NCBI GenBank assembly: GCA_043816165.1
Contig: JBDRIE010000015.1
Span: 1 to 26,235, forward strand
Direction: 5' to 3'
Length of the DNA: 26,235 nucleotides
Origin: JAACEU01 sp043816165
GTDB lineage: Bacteria > Patescibacteriota > Gracilibacteria > UBA1369 > LOWO2-01-FULL-3
Position 1 is the first letter of the stretch. Each line of letters begins with the position of its first letter. A program made the position numbers and the translations under genes. The notes beneath the pieces were generated by a model. It was not told where the DNA came from, searched no databases, and was given only the letters and a program-made list of their open reading frames with translations. Shown here piece after piece: positions 23,375-26,235 of this stretch.

Positions 23375-25984
23375 ATGAAGTTCAATATTGATCAGGAAAT
23401 CTTTCAGCAATATCCGGATTTAAAAATAGGTGCAATCCTTATTAAAGGAATAAACAATGCCAAAAGAGTTTCAGGAGTAGAAAGCCTGCTTCGAGGAATT
23501 TGTGCACAAAGAGAAAGACAATACAAAGACGCAGATCTCCACATGGAGTCATTTGTTGCACAGTGGGATAAGGCCTACGGAAGGTTTGGGATTAATCCAA
23601 AAAAGAACATGCCTTCAATCACTGCACTTCTAAAAAGAGTGGTTTCCGGAAAAGAAATCCCACACATTAACGCTCTGGTAGATATATACAATTACTATTC
23701 ACTCAAATTTTTCCTACCAATCGGAGGAGAAGATATTGATTGGTTACATGGAGATCTGAACTTGAAATACACAAAAGGCGGCGAACCGTTTAGGCCAATT
23801 GGATCAATAGACGTGCAAACAGCAAGCGAAGGAGAAATTGCATATATGGATAACGGAGGAATCACATGTAGATATTGGAACCATAGAGAATGTGAAAGAA
23901 CAAAATTCACAAACAAAACAGTAAACGCATTACTCTTGGTTGAAGATTTGAGCAAGATGCATATGGATGAATTTGGAAAACTTCTCGAAGAACTACAAGA
24001 TGGAATAAGTAAATACATAGGAGGCGAAATAACCACAAACATACTTACGGAGGAGAAGCCGAGCCTGGACCTCGGAGTCGAAGGAAGGATGAACGCCGAC
24101 GATTCAAAAGTTCCACAACAAGAAAAAGCTCACTTTATGGCGCAGGCCGCAGCAAAGCAAAGGCCGAAGCCCCAAGAAGTGAAGGAGCAAGAGCCACAAA
24201 AAAGCCAAGAGTCAGTTGAAAATCAACTGGCAGAAAAAAAAAAGTATAGCACAAGCGCCCTTTCAGACGAATCTCTTTTAGCAGAGCAAATAAAAAAAGT
24301 GCTTGAATCGGCCGTCAAAAAAGCTTTTGGCAAACTCGATAAAGAGGTGAAAATCGAATACCCGGCATCCGAAGATCATGGGGATTACGCCTCAAATATC
24401 GCTCTGCAAATCACAAAAGACTTGGGGAAACCACCTCAGGAAATTGCCCAAAAAATCATCGACAATATAGAAAAAAATGAGCTCGTAGAAAAAGTGGAAA
24501 TTGCCGGACCGGGCTTTATTAATTTTTATATCTCAGAAAAAACACTAAACAGCGAACTTGAAAAAATCCTCAAAGAAAAAGATAAATACGGATCGGGAAA
24601 AGAAAACAAAAAAAATATAGTTATAGATTACTCCCAACCAAACATCGCAAAACCGCTGGGAGTACACCATTTACTATCAACAATAATTGGACAAAGTTTA
24701 TACAACATTTACAAATTTCTCGGATACAACTGCATCGGAATCAACTATATAGGTGATTGGGGAACACAATTCGGGAAACTCACATACGCTTACAAAAATT
24801 GGGGAGACAAATCCAAAATCGAAAAAGAACCAATCGCAGAATTACTAAATCTATACGTCCGCTTCCATGACGAAGCAGAAAAAGACCCTGAATTAGAGCA
24901 AAAAGCCCGTGACGAATTTAAGAAATTAGAGGACGGAGACGAAGAAAATACAAAACTTTGGGAATGGTTCTGCAAAGTAAGTTTGGAAGAAGTCCAAAGA
25001 ACATATGACTTCCTCGGAGGAATTCATTTCGACCACATCCAAGGAGAAAGTTTTTTTAATGACAAAATGGAGGTGATTCTGGAGAAAGGGAAGAGGGAGA
25101 AAGTATTTGAAAAAGGGGAGCAAGGAGCCCTAATAGTGAAGTTCGAAAACGACAAATATCCACCTTATTTAGTGCAAAAATCAGACGGAGCGACTCTATA
25201 TTCTACCCGTGATTTGGCCGCAATAAATTATCGAGAGCAGACCTGGCATCCGGAGAAAATTTTGTATGTTGTCGACGTGGCACAATCACTACATTTTCAA
25301 CAACTCTATGAAACCGCAGAAAAATTAAAACTCACTGACGCAGAACTAACTCACGTAGTCTTCGGAAGAATGCAATTCAAAGATGAAAAAATGAGTACAA
25401 GAAAAGGAAACATAGTGCTCCTCGACGAAGTCCTAAAAGAATCGGTAGAAAAGGCGGAAAAAATAGTAGAAGGAAAAAATCGTGATTTATCAGACAAAGA
25501 AAAGAAAGAAATCGCCCACAAAATAGGGATTGGCGCCGCAAAATACGTAGTCCTTTCACAAAACCGAACCACAAACATCACATTTGATTGGGACAAAATG
25601 CTTTCACTCGAAGGAAACAGCGCACCATATCTGCAATACACATACGCCAGAGCAAAAAGCATCCTCAGAAAATCGGAGACGATCGAAAATCAAGAAGAAC
25701 AGCAAACCACAGACGAAATAACAGCGAAAACATTATCCCTCCAAAGACATTTAGCAAAATTCAAGGAATACATTCTCTACACAGCACAGGAATACAAGCC
25801 AAATATATTGGCGAACTACCTGTATGAATTAGCCCAAAAATTCAATTCATTTTACAATAGCGTTCCGGTACTCAGAGCTTCAGAAAAAGAAAGAGAAGAA
25901 AGACTGAAAATAGTAGAGGCGACTAGCCAAGTCCTAAAAAATGGCTTAACGTTACTTGGTGTTGAACTCACGGAAGAGATGTAA
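23375..25984 (+). CDS. argS: Arginyl-tRNA synthetase with N-terminal B3/4 domain fusion
   Basis: The 869-residue protein is about 300 longer than ordinary ArgRS. Residues 1-220 match the free-standing B3/4 family (COG3382): SGVESLLRGICAQRE, PHINALVDIYNYYSLKFFLP, IGGEDIDWLHGDL, GITCRYWNHRECERTKFT and NALLLVEDL. In PheRS this domain hydrolyses mischarged Tyr-tRNA. Residues 225-298 are a Glu/Lys/Gln/Pro linker containing a run of ten A in the DNA. ArgRS follows from about 303: the N-terminal add-1 domain, the HIGH region KPLGVHHLLSTIIGQ (426-440), NYIGDWGTQFGKL, the KMSKS loop KMSTRKGN (672-679) and the DALR anticodon domain. The first His of HIGH is replaced (GVHH). A leaderless-type promoter 6 nt upstream supports this start. 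The fused domain suggests built-in editing or tRNA binding; this is inference. Confidence 0.93.
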   Translation: MKFNIDQEIFQQYPDLKIGAILIKGINNAKRVSGVESLLRGICAQRERQYKDADLHMESFVAQWDKAYGRFGINPKKNMPSITALLKRVVSGKEIPHINALVDIYNYYSLKFFLPIGGEDIDWLHGDLNLKYTKGGEPFRPIGSIDVQTASEGEIAYMDNGGITCRYWNHRECERTKFTNKTVNALLLVEDLSKMHMDEFGKLLEELQDGISKYIGGEITTNILTEEKPSLDLGVEGRMNADDSKVPQQEKAHFMAQAAAKQRPKPQEVKEQEPQKSQESVENQLAEKKKYSTSALSDESLLAEQIKKVLESAVKKAFGKLDKEVKIEYPASEDHGDYASNIALQITKDLGKPPQEIAQKIIDNIEKNELVEKVEIAGPGFINFYISEKTLNSELEKILKEKDKYGSGKENKKNIVIDYSQPNIAKPLGVHHLLSTIIGQSLYNIYKFLGYNCIGINYIGDWGTQFGKLTYAYKNWGDKSKIEKEPIAELLNLYVRFHDEAEKDPELEQKARDEFKKLEDGDEENTKLWEWFCKVSLEEVQRTYDFLGGIHFDHIQGESFFNDKMEVILEKGKREKVFEKGEQGALIVKFENDKYPPYLVQKSDGATLYSTRDLAAINYREQTWHPEKILYVVDVAQSLHFQQLYETAEKLKLTDAELTHVVFGRMQFKDEKMSTRKGNIVLLDEVLKESVEKAEKIVEGKNRDLSDKEKKEIAHKIGIGAAKYVVLSQNRTTNITFDWDKMLSLEGNSAPYLQYTYARAKSILRKSETIENQEEQQTTDEITAKTLSLQRHLAKFKEYILYTAQEYKPNILANYLYELAQKFNSFYNSVPVLRASEKEREERLKIVEATSQVLKNGLTLLGVELTEEM

Positions 25985-26018
25985 TATATTGTGTGCACTT
26001 TAAAACAAGGTCAAATAC

Positions 26019-26108
26019 GGAGAGATGGCTGAGCGGTCGAAAGCGATAGTCTTGAAAACTATTGTCCCTTCACGGGGACCCAGGGTTCGAATCCCTGTCT
26101 CTCCGCCA
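26019..26108 (+). tRNA. tRNA-Ser (anticodon UGA)
   Basis: The acceptor stem GGAGAGA (26019-26025) pairs with TCTCTCC (26098-26104), followed by discriminator G and an encoded CCA. The anticodon arm ATAGT-CTTGAAA-ACTAT has anticodon TGA at 26053-26055. A long variable arm (GTCCC-TTCAC-GGGGAC) and the T arm CAGGG-TTCGAAT-CCCTG identify a type II serine tRNA. It reads UCA-type codons and is not a suppressor of UGA. It lies 34 nt downstream of argS. Confidence 0.96.
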
Positions 26109-26113
26109 TGATC

Positions 26114-26235
26114 TGTACCCCAAAAAGTGGACACGGTACATAGTTTTCTTTTGTTAGAATAAGTTAGTAATCAATTAACAAAAGATTTTATGAGAACAAT
26201 ATTCTCGAAAGAACAGATCGCCCAGTTGGGAAAGA
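26114..26235 (+). mobile_element. Left end of an insertion sequence, probably IS3-like
   Basis: The sequence TGTACCCCAAAAAGTGGACA at 26114-26133 is a typical terminal inverted repeat of IS3-group elements (TG start, CCCAAAAAGT-GGACA core). It begins 5 nt after the tRNA-Ser CCA end, and a short transposase-like ORF starts 76 bp inside. TGTACC (26114-26119) also pairs with GGTACA (26135-26140). The right end lies beyond the window. Confidence 0.65.
26190..26235 (+). CDS. Partial transposase ORF (IS orfA-like)
   Basis: Only 15 codons are present: MRTIFSKEQIAQLGK, open to the window edge. The FSKEQIAQL-type start is common in the HTH first ORF of IS3-like transposases. Its location 50 nt inside an IS-type inverted repeat supports this. 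No family can be fixed from so few residues. Confidence 0.55.
   Translation, partial: MRTIFSKEQIAQLGK

Noticed and set aside
25351..25662. 103-aa minus-strand ORF
   Set aside because: Antisense shadow of argS within a highly conserved region; no promoter or ribosome site.
117..25984. Recoding of TGA as an amino acid, as in Gracilibacteria
   Set aside because: Conserved proteins are full length with standard reading and contain no internal TGA; only absence as a stop can be claimed.
26019..26108. Suppressor tRNA reading UGA
   Set aside because: The anticodon itself is UGA, which pairs with UCA-type serine codons, and the long variable arm is that of a normal serine tRNA.

Overview
The window looks like chromosomal DNA from an uncultivated bacterium of the Candidate Phyla Radiation (Patescibacteria); the gene set best fits a Peregrinibacteria-type lineage. 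This is an inference from gene content. The DNA is AT-rich and gene-dense. Lysyl-tRNA synthetase is class I (archaeal type). Surface proteins combine FG-GAP, SLH, FN3 and Big_5-like modules. Housekeeping genes are scattered singly or in short operons. All 22 complete protein genes with a firm reading end in TAA (18) or TAG (4), and none in TGA.

Layout. Positions 1-1086: the start of a leftward gene (possibly a methyltransferase), a small acidic hypothetical protein, and a 600-bp stretch with an inverted-repeat-bounded segment, a G-quadruplex-type motif, a long hairpin and a 56-aa membrane-protein ORF. Positions 1087-5125 (minus): ybeY, a GH18-like anchored protein, a SpoU-family methyltransferase and an FG-GAP/SLH surface protein, all close or overlapping. 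Positions 5126-6085: a DNA-binding protein with HTH, coiled coil and C-terminal membrane anchor, whose promoter and coding sequence carry 11 TGTCTA/TAGACA sites, followed by two GC-rich 45-bp direct repeats. Positions 6086-7430 (minus): two tandem DUF881 genes. Positions 7538-13198: murI, guaA, lysK and dnaB. Positions 13321-16199 (plus): yraN, a PEGA-domain protein and comM. Positions 16202-18143 (minus): a secreted protein and a CARDB/SLH protein. Positions 18298-23300: murA, a ComEC-like metallo-beta-lactamase protein, an FN3/Big_5 surface protein with a sorting-type tail, and a CNNM/CorC membrane protein. Positions 23375-25984: arginyl-tRNA synthetase fused to an N-terminal B3/4 domain. 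Positions 26019-26235: tRNA-Ser(UGA) and the left end of an insertion sequence.

The genes cover translation and tRNA charging or modification (lysK, argS, tRNA-Ser, SpoU, ybeY), peptidoglycan precursors (murI, murA), GTP synthesis (guaA), replication (dnaB), DNA uptake and recombination (comM, ComEC-like, yraN), and a sizeable cell-surface programme.

The two most notable items are the B3/4-ArgRS fusion and the membrane-anchored DNA-binding protein sitting inside its own cluster of putative binding sites, which resembles a chromosome-anchoring module. A third pattern is genome-wide in flavour: many genes have a -10 box only 6-7 nt before the start codon, implying leaderless mRNAs and several shifted start codons.
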